Origin: Bradyrhizobium diazoefficiens
GTDB taxonomy: Bacteria > Pseudomonadota > Alphaproteobacteria > Rhizobiales > Xanthobacteraceae
Assembly (NCBI RefSeq): GCF_016616235.1
Contig: NZ_CP067100.1
Location: 7,127,001 to 7,191,000, forward strand
Direction of reading: 5' to 3'
DNA length: 64,000 nucleotides
The position numbers and the translations under genes were made by a program. Below, one piece after another: positions 55,528-63,964 of this stretch. The first letter of the stretch is position 1; the number at the start of each line of letters is the position of its first letter. The notes beneath the pieces were generated by a model. The model did not search any database. It saw only the letters and a list, made by a program, of their open reading frames with translations, and had not been told where the DNA came from.

Positions 55528-56565
55528 ATGCCCGTTGGACTGCTGGAAGTCGAAGGCACCATCGATGTCAGCCAGTTCTGGCCGGAGGGCCGGTCGGACG
55601 CCGACACCACAAAGGTGGCGGTGAACGTCGCACCCGACGCCATCCGCTTCCGCAAGAGCGACACGGCGCCCTTCCATCCGACCCATGTCTTCGACAACGC
55701 CAAGGTCAAGGGCCGCACCGCGACCCCGCCGATCAAGAACGGCAAGCTCACCATTCGCCTCCAGGGCATCGACGCGCCCGAGCTGCACTACATGCCGTCG
55801 CCGCTCTCGACCAGGGAGAAGAAGGGCCTGACCGATGTCAAGAAGCAGGCCTATCACGACGTCACGCATTCCTACCGGCAATTCCTCGGCGCCACCACGA
55901 GCAAGGCGCTGCATGATTTCCTCGCCTCGACTGGCGAGGCGACGCTCGACTGCCGGGTGTTCACCCATGTCGATACGCCAAACGAGGTATTCGATACCTA
56001 TGGACGGCTGGTCGGCGACATCGAAGTGACCGTCGGAGGCAACAAGGTCGACATCAACCACTGGCTGGTCGAGCAGGGTTTTGCCTATCCGACATTCTAC
56101 TCGTCGATGAACGACGACGAGATCAAGGCTTTCCTCGCGCTCGCCAAGACCGCGCGATCGAAGAAGACGCTGGTCTGGAAGCATCTCGCCAGGACCGTTC
56201 CCGCCTTCGACTTCGATCTGCGCGAGCCGAAGGTCAACGAGACCGACGTGCTCGCGACCGACAAGGGCCCGGTGATCCTGCCAAAACTCTATCGCCGCTA
56301 CACCAACTGGTCCGCGCGCAAGAAGGCCAAGGTGACCAGCCAGAATTTCCAGAAATTCCTCGAGGCGGGATCGGGCGGCAAGCCCGACACCTGCTACGAG
56401 ACCGCCGACTTCCTCGCCAATGGCGTGCACTCGGCGACGCCGCGCAATTTCGCGGAGTTCGTCGAGGGCGGCAAGACGATCAAGTTTCAGCCTGATGGCC
56501 TGGTGTTCGGCGAAGCGCCGTCGAGCCTGGTCGGGGCCGACGGGAAGCCGATTACCGGGTTCTGA
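55528..56565 (+). CDS. SNase-like (thermonuclease-fold) protein with C-terminal extension
   Basis: This 345-residue protein contains a staphylococcal-nuclease-like OB fold (about 65-215) with LTIRLQGIDAPELHYMP (about 70-86), LDCRVFTHVDTPNEVFDTYGRLVGDIEV (in parts) and WLVEQGFAYPTFYSS. The usual second Arg and Glu of the SNase site are not clear, so nuclease activity is uncertain. There is no signal peptide. The N-terminal about 60 residues and C-terminal about 120 residues (TCYETADFLANGVHSATPRNFAEFVEGGKTIKF in parts) are extra. AAGGAG lies 6 bases before the ATG. Confidence 0.75.
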   Translation: MPVGLLEVEGTIDVSQFWPEGRSDADTTKVAVNVAPDAIRFRKSDTAPFHPTHVFDNAKVKGRTATPPIKNGKLTIRLQGIDAPELHYMPSPLSTREKKGLTDVKKQAYHDVTHSYRQFLGATTSKALHDFLASTGEATLDCRVFTHVDTPNEVFDTYGRLVGDIEVTVGGNKVDINHWLVEQGFAYPTFYSSMNDDEIKAFLALAKTARSKKTLVWKHLARTVPAFDFDLREPKVNETDVLATDKGPVILPKLYRRYTNWSARKKAKVTSQNFQKFLEAGSGGKPDTCYETADFLANGVHSATPRNFAEFVEGGKTIKFQPDGLVFGEAPSSLVGADGKPITGF

Positions 56566-56704
56566 ACGGCGCGGGGCCGGCTCGCGGGGCTCGTCTTCAG
56601 AGACAACCCGGTCGGCAGGCCCAATCGAGCGACTCGGCAGGCACTCCAATACGCCCCTCCGTGACCGGATCGAACGAAAGCGTCAGATCGCGCGACGAAG
56701 TTGT

Positions 56705-57169
56705 ATGACTACATCTGATGATCCTGAGAATGCTTTGCCTGGTCGGGATGAACCTCTGGACCGTACGGTACGCCTTCCCCCCAACGACTGCTCGCTGGCG
56801 AGGACGGTGCAGCAAGGTGGCGACATGATGTTCGCTGAGCTTGCCGGGGTCGACATGACCGAAGCCGACTTTTACTGGGCAATGTTTCACGAGGCCGTGC
56901 TCGAGGACGCCATCTTGGCGGGTTGCGATCTGCGCGGCGCGACGTTCAATGACGCCAATCTGCGCCGAGCTGACCTTCGCGGTGCCAATGCCGTCAGTGA
57001 GTTGCCCAACTGGCGTCTCACATGCTTCAGAGGTGCTGATTTGACTGATGCACGCCTTGCGGGGGCAAGGCTAAGCGGCGCGACATACGATCGCCGAACT
57101 GTTTTTCCGCGCGGCTTCAAGCCGGACCAGGCTGGAATGATGCCGCTGATCGGAAAGCTGAGGCCGTAG
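56705..57169 (+). CDS. Pentapeptide-repeat protein
   Basis: This 154-residue protein has a polar N-terminus and then A(D/N)LxX pentapeptide repeats: AELAGVDMTEADFYWAMF, ILAGCDLRGATFNDANLRRADLRGANA and FRGADLTDARLAGARLSGATYD (read in parts) between about residues 43 and 135. These form a right-handed beta helix of about five coils interrupted by WRLTCF. Some family members mimic DNA, but no such function is indicated. The start at 56705 lacks a strong ribosome-binding site. The gene ends about 100 bases before the tRNA-flank relic at 57273. Confidence 0.78.
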   Translation: MTTSDDPENALPGRDEPLDRTVRLPPNDCSLARTVQQGGDMMFAELAGVDMTEADFYWAMFHEAVLEDAILAGCDLRGATFNDANLRRADLRGANAVSELPNWRLTCFRGADLTDARLAGARLSGATYDRRTVFPRGFKPDQAGMMPLIGKLRP

Positions 57170-57270
57170 CAATCATAGACGTGAAAACCCTTCGACGGAC
57201 CTCGCCACACCGTTCCCAAAAATTGGCAGAATCCTGTTTGCGACCTTGCTGACGGTGATCATCTCACGAA

Positions 57271-57300
57271 ACAAAAATGGCCCGCGTCGCGGGTCATTTG
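57271..57300 (-). terminator. Rho-independent terminator-like hairpin in the tRNA-flank relic
   Basis: Stem AATGGCCCGCG / CGCGGGTCATT-type with few mismatches; read on the minus strand it is followed by TTTTTGTTT. It corresponds to the terminator of tRNA-fMet at 61085-61119. Confidence 0.6.
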
Positions 57301-57345
57301 CGCACCGGAACCGGTTAAAATCCGATTTTGGTTGGGGGGACTCGC
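57273..57345. repeat. Imperfect direct repeat of tRNA-fMet 3' flank (left boundary of islet)
   Basis: Matches 61091-61157: the terminator stem, then an identical 20-mer CGGAACCGGTTAAAATCCGA (57306-57325; 61125-61144), then (A/T)TTTGGTTG with the tRNA 3'-CCA. Past the CCA the relic continues with GGGGGGACTCGCAACC and loses tRNA sequence. This is the pattern of a displaced or decayed tRNA end bounding an inserted segment. Confidence 0.7.
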
Positions 57346-57625
57346 AACCGCCGATACGGACATTCGCTCATGGTAGCCATTTGAGACAGGACGGGCTGTA
57401 TTCAGCCTGGAAGGCTCGAAAAACCGTCGTGTTTTCAAAAGCCGTTCTGACGCTTTAGGCGTTCTTGGCCATTAGGATCACGACAGAATTCCTCTTTGTC
57501 AGGATGGCGATAGCCTCGCCGCTCGTTTTCCGTTCGCTGCCCGCTCAGGACGCATCTGTGCGTCGCCCCTCCCCCTCAATCCAGACATGCTCCGTCGAGT
57601 TGAAGAGATTGACGGTGCGCAATGC

Positions 57626-58966
57626 TCATGGTTGCGAGGTTGCGCCATCAAGTCCCGCTGTTCGACGCGTTTCGGGCATGATCAGGTAAACGACGAGCGA
57701 GATCAGGATGGCGCCCGTCACATACCAGTAGAACCATTCCTCCCGACCCATGGCTTTGAACTGGAGCGCAACCCATTCGGTGGTCCCTCCGAGGATCGCC
57801 GTGGTAATCGCATATGGCAGCCCGACGCCAAGGGCGCGAATCCCGGCGGGAAAGAGTTCGGACTTGACCAGCATGTGGATCGAGGTGAATCCGCTGAGAA
57901 TGAAGAGAGCCGCAAAATTTAGAGCAAATGCTTCCCACGCGCTGCCAGCGTGACTCATGGCGGTCAGAAGCGGAACGGTCAGGATCGTACCGGCGGCACC
58001 GAAGAAAATCATCACCGGGCGGCGTCCGATGAGGTCGGATACCAAGCCAAACAACGGCTGGAGCGGCAGATAACACAAAAGAGCCGCTGCGGTGGTGAGC
58101 GAGGCCGCTTCCTTCGTCATGCCGACGGTGTTGACCATGAATTTCTGCATGTAGACAGTGTAAGTATAGAACGAGATTGTTCCACCCACAGTGATTCCGA
58201 TCGCCAGCAGGATCAGCTTCCAATGCCCGAGAAGGATCGTCATTGATCCGCGGCTCTGCTCGTTTATCCCAGTCTCCCTGAAGGCATCGGTTTCGGCGAT
58301 GCCGCGTCGCAGGTAGAGGGCAAAGAGCGCGAAGATGCCGCCGATGACGAACGGAATACGCCAGCCCCAAGCCTCCATCTGCCCGGGACGAAGGATCGCG
58401 TGCTGCAAGAGCAGGAGAAGAGCAAGTGCCGCGAGCTGGCCGGATACGACGCTGACCTGCAAGAATCCAACGAAAAAGCCGCGACGCTCCCTTGGCGCCA
58501 TCTCGCTCAGGTATGTGGCACTGGTCCCGTACTCACCGCCCATGCTCAAACCCTGGAGCAGCCGCGCCACCACCAGAAGAGCCGGTGCAGCAACGCCGAT
58601 CGTTGCGTATGTCGGCGTCACCGCGATCAGAAGGGAACCAAAGCACATCAGGGAGACGGACACTGCAAGTGCCACCCGCCGTCCCCTTCGGTCGGCGTAG
58701 CGGCCCATCAGCCAGCTGCCGAGCGGGCGCGCAACATAGCCGACTGCCGCTACCGCAGTGACGTTGAGCAATTGAGCGGTCTGGTCGCCCTGAGGAAAGA
58801 ACGAACTGGCGAAATAGACGGAGAATATCGAGTAGACGAGGAAGTCGTACCACTCGATCAAATTGCCGGCGCATCCACCGATGATAGATCGCAGCTGGAG
58901 TGTTGTCACAGCGAACCGCTTTTCGGACACAGCATCCATCGGCACATCATGCGCAGTGCTGGTCAT
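57626..58966 (-). CDS. MHS-family (metabolite:H+ symporter) MFS transporter
   Basis: This 446-residue protein has 12 membrane segments and is of the alpha-ketoglutarate/shikimate/proline-betaine permease type. Motifs are GCAGNLIEWYDFLVYS (about 31-46), the loop GRYADRRGRRVAL (about 88-100, MFS motif A), MGGEYGTSATYLSEMAPRERRG (about 141-162) and a second motif A LVSDLIGRRPVM in the C-terminal half. These proteins import organic acids with protons. GGGAGGAA is upstream; the second of two adjacent ATGs (58966) has the better spacing. It is in the islet with an isocitrate-lyase-family enzyme, suggesting that it imports that enzyme's substrate. Confidence 0.88.
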   Translation of the reverse strand: MTSTAHDVPMDAVSEKRFAVTTLQLRSIIGGCAGNLIEWYDFLVYSIFSVYFASSFFPQGDQTAQLLNVTAVAAVGYVARPLGSWLMGRYADRRGRRVALAVSVSLMCFGSLLIAVTPTYATIGVAAPALLVVARLLQGLSMGGEYGTSATYLSEMAPRERRGFFVGFLQVSVVSGQLAALALLLLLQHAILRPGQMEAWGWRIPFVIGGIFALFALYLRRGIAETDAFRETGINEQSRGSMTILLGHWKLILLAIGITVGGTISFYTYTVYMQKFMVNTVGMTKEAASLTTAAALLCYLPLQPLFGLVSDLIGRRPVMIFFGAAGTILTVPLLTAMSHAGSAWEAFALNFAALFILSGFTSIHMLVKSELFPAGIRALGVGLPYAITTAILGGTTEWVALQFKAMGREEWFYWYVTGAILISLVVYLIMPETRRTAGLDGATSQP

Positions 58967-59014
58967 CATTTCCTCCCGTGTCAGATTTTTGCTCTTTGCG
59001 GCTCTATTGCCGAA

Positions 59015-59866
59015 TTACGTCGCGTAGCGACGCTCGAGTTCGTCATAGTGGCTCTTCCGGACCAGACGCTGCCGCTCGGCGAAGCTCGTCACGAGGGCAC
59101 CGTCCTCATCCATGCGCCCGTCCCGGACCAGAGCCCCCAGTGCGTTCTGCATTCCCAGGATGGCGCCCTGCAACGCCACATTCGCATAAAGCACCATGGC
59201 AAAGCCGATCTCCGCCAATTCGGCCTGGTCAAAGATCGGCGTTCGGCCACCGACCACAAGATTGACCAACTGCGGGACCGGCAGCGAGGCGGGAATCCGT
59301 CGAACCTCGTCCTCGCTCTCCGGCGCTTCGATGAAGATCAGATCGGCACCAGCCTCGACATAAAGCGAGGCCCGATCGAGCGCGGCCTGGAAACCTTCGG
59401 TCGCGCGCGCATCTGTGCGGGCGATAATCAGGAGTTCATTGGATCGGCGGGCATCGACCGCCGCCTTCACCTTCGCGGCCATCTCCTGCGGCGCAACCAG
59501 CTCCTTGCCGGCGAAATGACCGCAGCGCTTGGGCATCTTCTGATCCTCGATCTGGACGGCGCTGGCGCCCGCCCGTTCGAGCATGTGAACCGTATGTGCC
59601 ACATTGACGGCGTTGCCGAAGCCGGTGTCGGCGTCGACGACGAGCGGCAGGTCGGTCACGTTTCGGATTGCCATGGTGTGCTGAACGATCTGCGTCAGAT
59701 CGACGAAGGACAAGTCGGGAAGCCCGAGCGACATATTGGTCACCCCCGCGCCGGTTACGTAGATCGCCTCGAAGCCGAGATCGGTGATCACGCGGGCGGC
59801 CAGCGCGTTGGGCGCACCGGGCACGAGGATGGCTCGCTTCTGTTGCAGCTTTTGCTTGAATGACAT
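59015..59866 (-). CDS. Isocitrate lyase/PEP mutase-family enzyme
   Basis: This 283-residue TIM-barrel enzyme of the PEP mutase/isocitrate lyase superfamily has VVDADTGFGNAVNV (about 85-98, metal-binding Asp residues), the active-site loop KMPKRCGHFAGKELV (about 121-135, with the KRCGH signature), IARTDARATEGFQAALDRA (about 158-176) and IFIEAPESEDEV. The family includes methylisocitrate lyase, 2,3-dimethylmalate lyase, oxaloacetate decarboxylase and carboxyphosphonoenolpyruvate mutase; the exact reaction cannot be decided. GGAGGGAGC precedes the ATG at 59866. It is cotranscribed with the MHS permease. Confidence 0.85.
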   Translation of the reverse strand: MSFKQKLQQKRAILVPGAPNALAARVITDLGFEAIYVTGAGVTNMSLGLPDLSFVDLTQIVQHTMAIRNVTDLPLVVDADTGFGNAVNVAHTVHMLERAGASAVQIEDQKMPKRCGHFAGKELVAPQEMAAKVKAAVDARRSNELLIIARTDARATEGFQAALDRASLYVEAGADLIFIEAPESEDEVRRIPASLPVPQLVNLVVGGRTPIFDQAELAEIGFAMVLYANVALQGAILGMQNALGALVRDGRMDEDGALVTSFAERQRLVRKSHYDELERRYAT

Positions 59867-59946
59867 TGAGCTCCCTCCGGCATTTCGTGCATTCGCCGCA
59901 CAAATCACTTGCCAGTTCAAATTGGCCCATCAATGCTGCGAGTCAA

Positions 59947-59987
59947 ATATCTAGATAAGGGCTAATCCATATGTGCCGGATATAGAT
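59947..59987. promoter_or_regulatory. Putative LysR operator region of the islet
   Basis: Includes the 10-bp palindrome TATCTAGATA (59948-59957) and a second GATATAGATAT block just before the lysR ATG. The arms ATATCT and AGATAT are complementary, so two LysR half-site pairs can be drawn between the divergent genes. Confidence 0.5.
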
Positions 59988-60902
59988 ATGGAGTTGAGAC
60001 ACCTGCGTTATTTCCTCGCGCTTGCCGAGGAACTGAGTTTTACCCGCGGTGCCGAGCGCGTCGGCATCGCGCAGCCGCCATTCTCCCAACGGATTCAGGC
60101 GCTCGAGCAGGAGATCGGCGTCAGACTCGTGGACCGAACCCCGCGCCGTGTGGCGTTGACCGAGGCTGGTACTGTCTTCGCGGAGCGGGCGCGCTTCATC
60201 CTCTCCCGCATCGAGGAGGCCGTCGTGGTGACGCAGCAGGTCGGGCGCGGCATGTCAGGCCACGTCTGTGTTGGCTTCACGGAGTCAGGCTGCTTTCACC
60301 CTGCCGTAACCCGGACCCTGCTCGAATTTCGTCAGGCCTATCCTGCCCTTCACGTCACCTTGCAAGAGAATAAGTCGACCAGTCTCGTGGCCATGATACG
60401 GGAGGGTACGGTTGATGCCGCCTTCATCCGACCGCCGTTCGAGGAGGATGAGGTCGTGGCCTATACACCGCTGCTGCACGAGAAAATGGTGGTCGCTGTA
60501 CCGAAGGGACATCGACTTTCGTCGCGTAAGGCAACAACGCTCGCAGGTCTCGCCGATGAGGTCTTCGTGTTCTATCATCGAGACGTGCGGCCGGGGCTGA
60601 CCGATGCCGTGATCGCTGCCTGCGAGCGTTCAGGCTTCCGCCCCCGGGTAAGCCAGGAAGCACCGCAACTGACCTCGACCCTGAATCTCGTGGCAGCCGG
60701 GCTTGGTGTTGCGATCGTGCCGGAATCCCTGAGGCATCTCAGAGCAAACGACATCGCTTATCTTCGGCTGAGCGGCGACGCGCCGCAGGCGACCCTGGGA
60801 TTGGCCTCTCGGGCCGATGGGCGATCGGTCGCGCTTGGCAACTTTATCGCTGTCGCGCTCAGGATCGCGCGTGATCACAAAAAAATAGCGACGGACCGAT
60901 GA
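59988..60902 (+). CDS. LysR-family regulator of the islet
   Basis: This 304-residue LysR protein has a helix-turn-helix (MELRHLRYFLALAEELSFTRGAERVGIAQ in part, then PPFSQRIQALEQEIGVRLVDRTPRRVALTEAG, about 1-60) and a substrate-binding domain (about 90-290) of the BenM/CatM-like type (GHVCVGFTESGCFHPAV). The ATG at 59988 is the usual LysR start; a GTG five codons earlier overlaps the dyad. It is divergent from the ICL-family gene and probably regulates it and the MHS permease. Confidence 0.9.
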   Translation: MELRHLRYFLALAEELSFTRGAERVGIAQPPFSQRIQALEQEIGVRLVDRTPRRVALTEAGTVFAERARFILSRIEEAVVVTQQVGRGMSGHVCVGFTESGCFHPAVTRTLLEFRQAYPALHVTLQENKSTSLVAMIREGTVDAAFIRPPFEEDEVVAYTPLLHEKMVVAVPKGHRLSSRKATTLAGLADEVFVFYHRDVRPGLTDAVIAACERSGFRPRVSQEAPQLTSTLNLVAAGLGVAIVPESLRHLRANDIAYLRLSGDAPQATLGLASRADGRSVALGNFIAVALRIARDHKKIATDR

Positions 60903-61084
60903 GTGCGAGGTGGTCGGGCCTGGGCACAGCCAGCACTGCATGGTTGGCATTACGGTGACAGTGCACTCAATGTGGCTCGCCCAACCAGCCAATTCGGCAT
61001 GGTTCACAGCCGCGCTGCCGACCTGTTTGAGCGGGATGGCACCGCCGCAGCCTTGTTGTGGCCTGAGATGGGCAACGATCCCTC

Positions 61085-61119
61085 AAAACTAAAGTGGCCC
61101 GCATCAAGCGGGCCACTTT
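61085..61119 (-). terminator. Terminator of tRNA-fMet
   Basis: A 12-bp perfect stem AAAGTGGCCCGC / GCGGGCCACTTT with a 5-base loop lies about 29 bases past the tRNA CCA end; a TAGTTTTGAGG tail follows on the minus strand. Confidence 0.88.
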
Positions 61120-61147
61120 CGTATCGGAACCGGTTAAAATCCGAATT

Positions 61148-61157
<10 letters not shown>
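61091..61157. repeat. Right copy of the tRNA-flank direct repeat
   Basis: Runs from the terminator through the shared 20-mer CGGAACCGGTTAAAATCCGA (61125-61144) and TTGGTTG to the 3' end of tRNA-fMet. It pairs with 57273-57345 and bounds the MHS/ICL/LysR islet on the right. Confidence 0.7.
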
Positions 61158-61224
<67 letters not shown>

Positions 61225-61614
61225 TTAAACCGTTGCAAGCCTTCAGCAAAATCCCGGGGACGATGAGGTGACGCCGGCGCTGTTCGCGTGGCTTGCTTCA
61301 ACCGTCCCAAAGGCTTCCTTGGAAGGCAACCCCGGGGCAAAGCCCGTCGGGTGCGGGGCGTATGTAACAAGGCGGGCCGGCTTTGGAAAGGGCCGCGGGA
61401 ACGTTTTTTTTCGACTTTATGACAGCGCGGCGGACCGGTTTCCGGCCGGTTTGGCCGCTCTTGCCAGAAGTTCCGCGGAGATCCAGCCTCCCGCCTGAGG
61501 GTGAGAATTTGGGTGAGGGCCAGACGCTCGCCGCCCTCGCCCGTCATTGCGAGCGCAGCGAAGCTCTCGCAAATTCCGGCCTCTCCCCGCACGCGGGGAG
61601 AGGCGAAGGCGCGC
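61225..61614. other. 390-base region upstream of tRNA-fMet
   Basis: No gene seen. Holds the tRNA promoter side (TTAAACCG and a run of eight T at about 61405) and, at 61490-61612, a repeat with GTCATTGCGAGCGCAGCGAAGC, a widespread bacterial intergenic repeat core, plus a CCTCTCCCCGCACGCGGGGAGAGG hairpin (in parts). Confidence 0.55.
61490..61612. repeat. Composite intergenic repeat with TCATTGCGAGCGNAGCGAAGC core
   Basis: A stretch of GAGGGTGAGAATTTGGGTGAGGG-type purine-rich sequence (two parts) precedes the TCATTGCGAGCG core and a closing CCTCTCCCCGC/GCGGGGAGAGG hairpin. It ends just before the SDR stop codon on the minus strand, so the hairpin may act as its terminator. Confidence 0.65.
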
Positions 61615-62376
61615 TCAACTCAGCAGGAAACCGCCGTCGACAGTGACGACGCTCCCAGTCATGTAGCGCGACGCCTTTGAGGCGAGCAGCAGGATCGCGC
61701 CATCGAGATCGGACTCGGCGCCGATGCGGCGCTGGGGGATGCGTTTGGCCAGACGCTCTCCTGCCGGAGTCGACCAGAACGCGTGGTTCATCTCGGTGTC
61801 GATGTAGCCGGGCGCGAGCGCGTTGATCCGAATGTTCTGTCCGGCGAGCTCCAGCGCCATCGCTTTGGTCGCCTGGAGGATGCCGGCCTTGGAGATCGCA
61901 TAAGGCGACAGCGCCTTGAGCACGCCGGTGCCGAGCACCGAGGCGATGTTGACGATGTTGCCGTCCTGCTTGCGCGCGATCATCCGCCGCGCCACTTCGG
62001 TCGCGAGGAAATAGGCGCCCTTCAGATTGGCGCCGATCACGGCGTCCCAATCGGCCTCGGTCTGCTCGGTCGCGAGCTTCTCGATGGCGATGCCGGCATT
62101 GTTGATCAGCACCGTGACCGGGCCGAGCGCGGCTTCCGCGGCATCCACGGCCTTCGCGATCGAGGCGGTGTCAGTGACGTCGAGCGCGACTGCGGCGGCG
62201 CGCCCGCCCTTGCCGCGGATCTCCTCCTCCAGGCTCCTGAGCTTGTCGGTCTGGCGCGCGGCGAGCGCGACAGCCGCGCCATGCGCCGCCAGAACCCGCG
62301 CAAATTGCCGCCCCAGCCCCTGGCTCGCGCCTGTTACGAGGATGGTTTCTTTACTGAGGTCGAATAGGTCTGACAT
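61615..62376 (-). CDS. SDR-family oxidoreductase
   Basis: This 253-residue classical SDR has the cofactor motif TGASQGLGRQFAR (about 15-27), VLINNAGIAIEKL (about 88-100), Ser in VNIASVLGTGVLKALS (about 141-156), YAISKAG Tyr/Lys (about 159-165) and ending MTGSVVTVDGG. The ATG at 62376 begins MSDLFDLSKETILVTG, the usual SDR distance to the Rossmann motif; an ATG six codons earlier is less likely. Substrate unknown. It is divergent from the CvpA-like gene. Confidence 0.86.
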   Translation of the reverse strand: MSDLFDLSKETILVTGASQGLGRQFARVLAAHGAAVALAARQTDKLRSLEEEIRGKGGRAAAVALDVTDTASIAKAVDAAEAALGPVTVLINNAGIAIEKLATEQTEADWDAVIGANLKGAYFLATEVARRMIARKQDGNIVNIASVLGTGVLKALSPYAISKAGILQATKAMALELAGQNIRINALAPGYIDTEMNHAFWSTPAGERLAKRIPQRRIGAESDLDGAILLLASKASRYMTGSVVTVDGGFLLS

Positions 62377-62499
62377 GGCGCGGTCCTCGAGCAATTTCCT
62401 TGGGCTTTTGGAGCCATCAATACAGACGATTTTAACGATCTGAAACCGGAATGATCGGTTCGGCGTTCACTCGTTCCATTGAGGCAGGGCTCGGGTCTC

Positions 62500-63012
62500 A
62501 TGAACAGTTTTGATCTGGCGGTCTATGCGGCGCTCGCCATTGCGATCGGCTTCGGTTTCAGGACCGGGCTGCTCGGCAGTGCCATAACCATCCTCGCCTA
62601 TCTCCTGGCCGCGCCGATGGCGGTTGCGCTGATGCCGCTGATCGTGCCGCAGCTTGCCAACAATCCGAATCCGCCGCAGTTTCAGAACTGGATCTGGTTC
62701 TTCGGCATCTTCGTGATCGTCGGCATGCTGTTCGGATATATCGGCCGGCTGGCGCTGAGCGACACCATCCGCGAGGCCGGCATCGGCGACCGGCTCGGCG
62801 GCGCCGCGCTCGGCGCGATCAGGGTCGGTCTCGTCGCCACAACACTGGTGCTGGTGTTCGATCAGATCGTGCCGTCCAACCGGCAGCCGCCTTTCCTCGC
62901 CGGCTCGCAGCTGCGGCCGCTGTTCTCGGCGGTCGGACAGATGGGCTTCAAATCGCTGCCGCCCGAAGCCGCCGCCGCGATCGACCGCCTCAAGCAGGAA
63001 CGGCGCATCTGA
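62500..63012 (+). CDS. CvpA-like membrane protein
   Basis: This 170-residue protein has four predicted membrane helices (about 5-25, 30-55, 65-85 and 100-125) and a soluble amphipathic tail (SLPPEAAAAIDRLKQERRI). The FGFRTGLLGSAITILAYLLAAPMAVA region and the IWFFGIFVIVGMLFGYIGRL segment (in parts) resemble the CvpA/colicin-V-production family. The ATG at 62500 starts at the first helix; a TTG seven codons upstream is also in frame. Confidence 0.72.
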   Translation: MNSFDLAVYAALAIAIGFGFRTGLLGSAITILAYLLAAPMAVALMPLIVPQLANNPNPPQFQNWIWFFGIFVIVGMLFGYIGRLALSDTIREAGIGDRLGGAALGAIRVGLVATTLVLVFDQIVPSNRQPPFLAGSQLRPLFSAVGQMGFKSLPPEAAAAIDRLKQERRI

Positions 63013-63141
63013 TCAGGCGCATTTGCATCGCCGCGCGGGCGCGCATGCATTTTGGTGCGAGCCCGTCCCTTATCAGAGGCTTCGAGGTTGGCTAAAGTCG
63101 CCGCCGTCCAAAACCTGCCTGACATTTACGGGAGTGAAACA

Positions 63142-63924
63142 GTGGATCTTGGGATCAAAGGTCGCCGCGCCATCGTCTGCGCATCCAGCAAGGGCCTCGG
63201 CCGCGCTTGCGCCATCTCGCTGGCAGATGCCGGCGTTCACGTTACCCTGACCGCGCGCGGCGCCGAGGCCCTGAAGAAGACGGCCGACGAGATCCGCAAG
63301 GCCTATCCCGACGTAACCGTCACCGAGATCGTCGGCGACATCACGACGCCGGCGGGACGGGAGGCCGTGCTGAAGGCCTGCCCCGAGCCGGACATCCTGA
63401 TCAACAATGCCGGCGGCCCGCCGCCCGGGGATTTCCGCAACTGGACCCGCGACGACTGGATCAAGGCGATCGACGCCAACATGCTGACCCCGATCGAGCT
63501 GATCAAGGCAACCGTCGACGGCATGATGGCGCGCAAGTTCGGCCGCATCGTCAACATCACGTCGGCCGCGGTGAAGGCGCCGATCGACATCCTCGGCCTC
63601 TCGAACGGCGCGCGCGCCGGCCTCACCGGCTTCATCGCCGGCCTGTCGCGCAAGACCGTGATCAACAACGTCACCATCAACGGCCTGCTGCCGGGGCCGT
63701 TCGAGACCGATCGCCTGACCGGCACCGCCAAGGCGGAAGCCGATAAGCGCGGCACGACACCCGAACAGATCCTGGCCGAGCGCGCCAAGCTCAATCCGGC
63801 CGGCCGCTTCGGCCAGCCCGACGAGTTCGGCTATGCCTGCGCCTTCCTCTGTGGCGCCAAGGCCGGCTTCATCACCGGGCAGAATATTTTGCTGGATGGT
63901 GGCGCCTTCCCGGGCACGCTCTGA
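63142..63924 (+). CDS. SDR-family oxidoreductase (3-oxoacyl-ACP reductase-like)
   Basis: This 260-residue SDR begins DLGIKGRRAIVCASSKGLGRACA. The cofactor motif is ASSKGLG (about 13-19), LINNAGGPPPGDF (about 86-98) and the Ser motif NITSAAVKAPIDILGLSNGARAG in parts. The catalytic Tyr position reads LGLSNGARAGLTG, with Asn in place of the usual YxxxK Tyr, a known variation of the FabG-like SDR subgroup with altered activity. The start is GTG at 63142, with GGGAG about 10 bases upstream. It ends near the window edge. Confidence 0.82.
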   Translation: MDLGIKGRRAIVCASSKGLGRACAISLADAGVHVTLTARGAEALKKTADEIRKAYPDVTVTEIVGDITTPAGREAVLKACPEPDILINNAGGPPPGDFRNWTRDDWIKAIDANMLTPIELIKATVDGMMARKFGRIVNITSAAVKAPIDILGLSNGARAGLTGFIAGLSRKTVINNVTINGLLPGPFETDRLTGTAKAEADKRGTTPEQILAERAKLNPAGRFGQPDEFGYACAFLCGAKAGFITGQNILLDGGAFPGTL

Positions 63925-63964
63925 GGATCTGCTTCTCCCCGCTCTCGCGGGCGGGACATCTCGC

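Larger units (their letters stand above)
57170..57625. other. 456-base region holding a relic of a tRNA 3' flank
   Basis: The segment 57273-57340 mirrors the 3' flank of tRNA-fMet (see the repeat entry). The rest, to 57625, has lower-GC, non-coding character and shows nothing further. Confidence 0.6.

Noticed and set aside
57246..57458. 70-codon frame through the tRNA-flank relic.
   Set aside because: It reads straight through the terminator hairpin and the copied tRNA flank, with no ribosome-binding site, so it is a chance frame.
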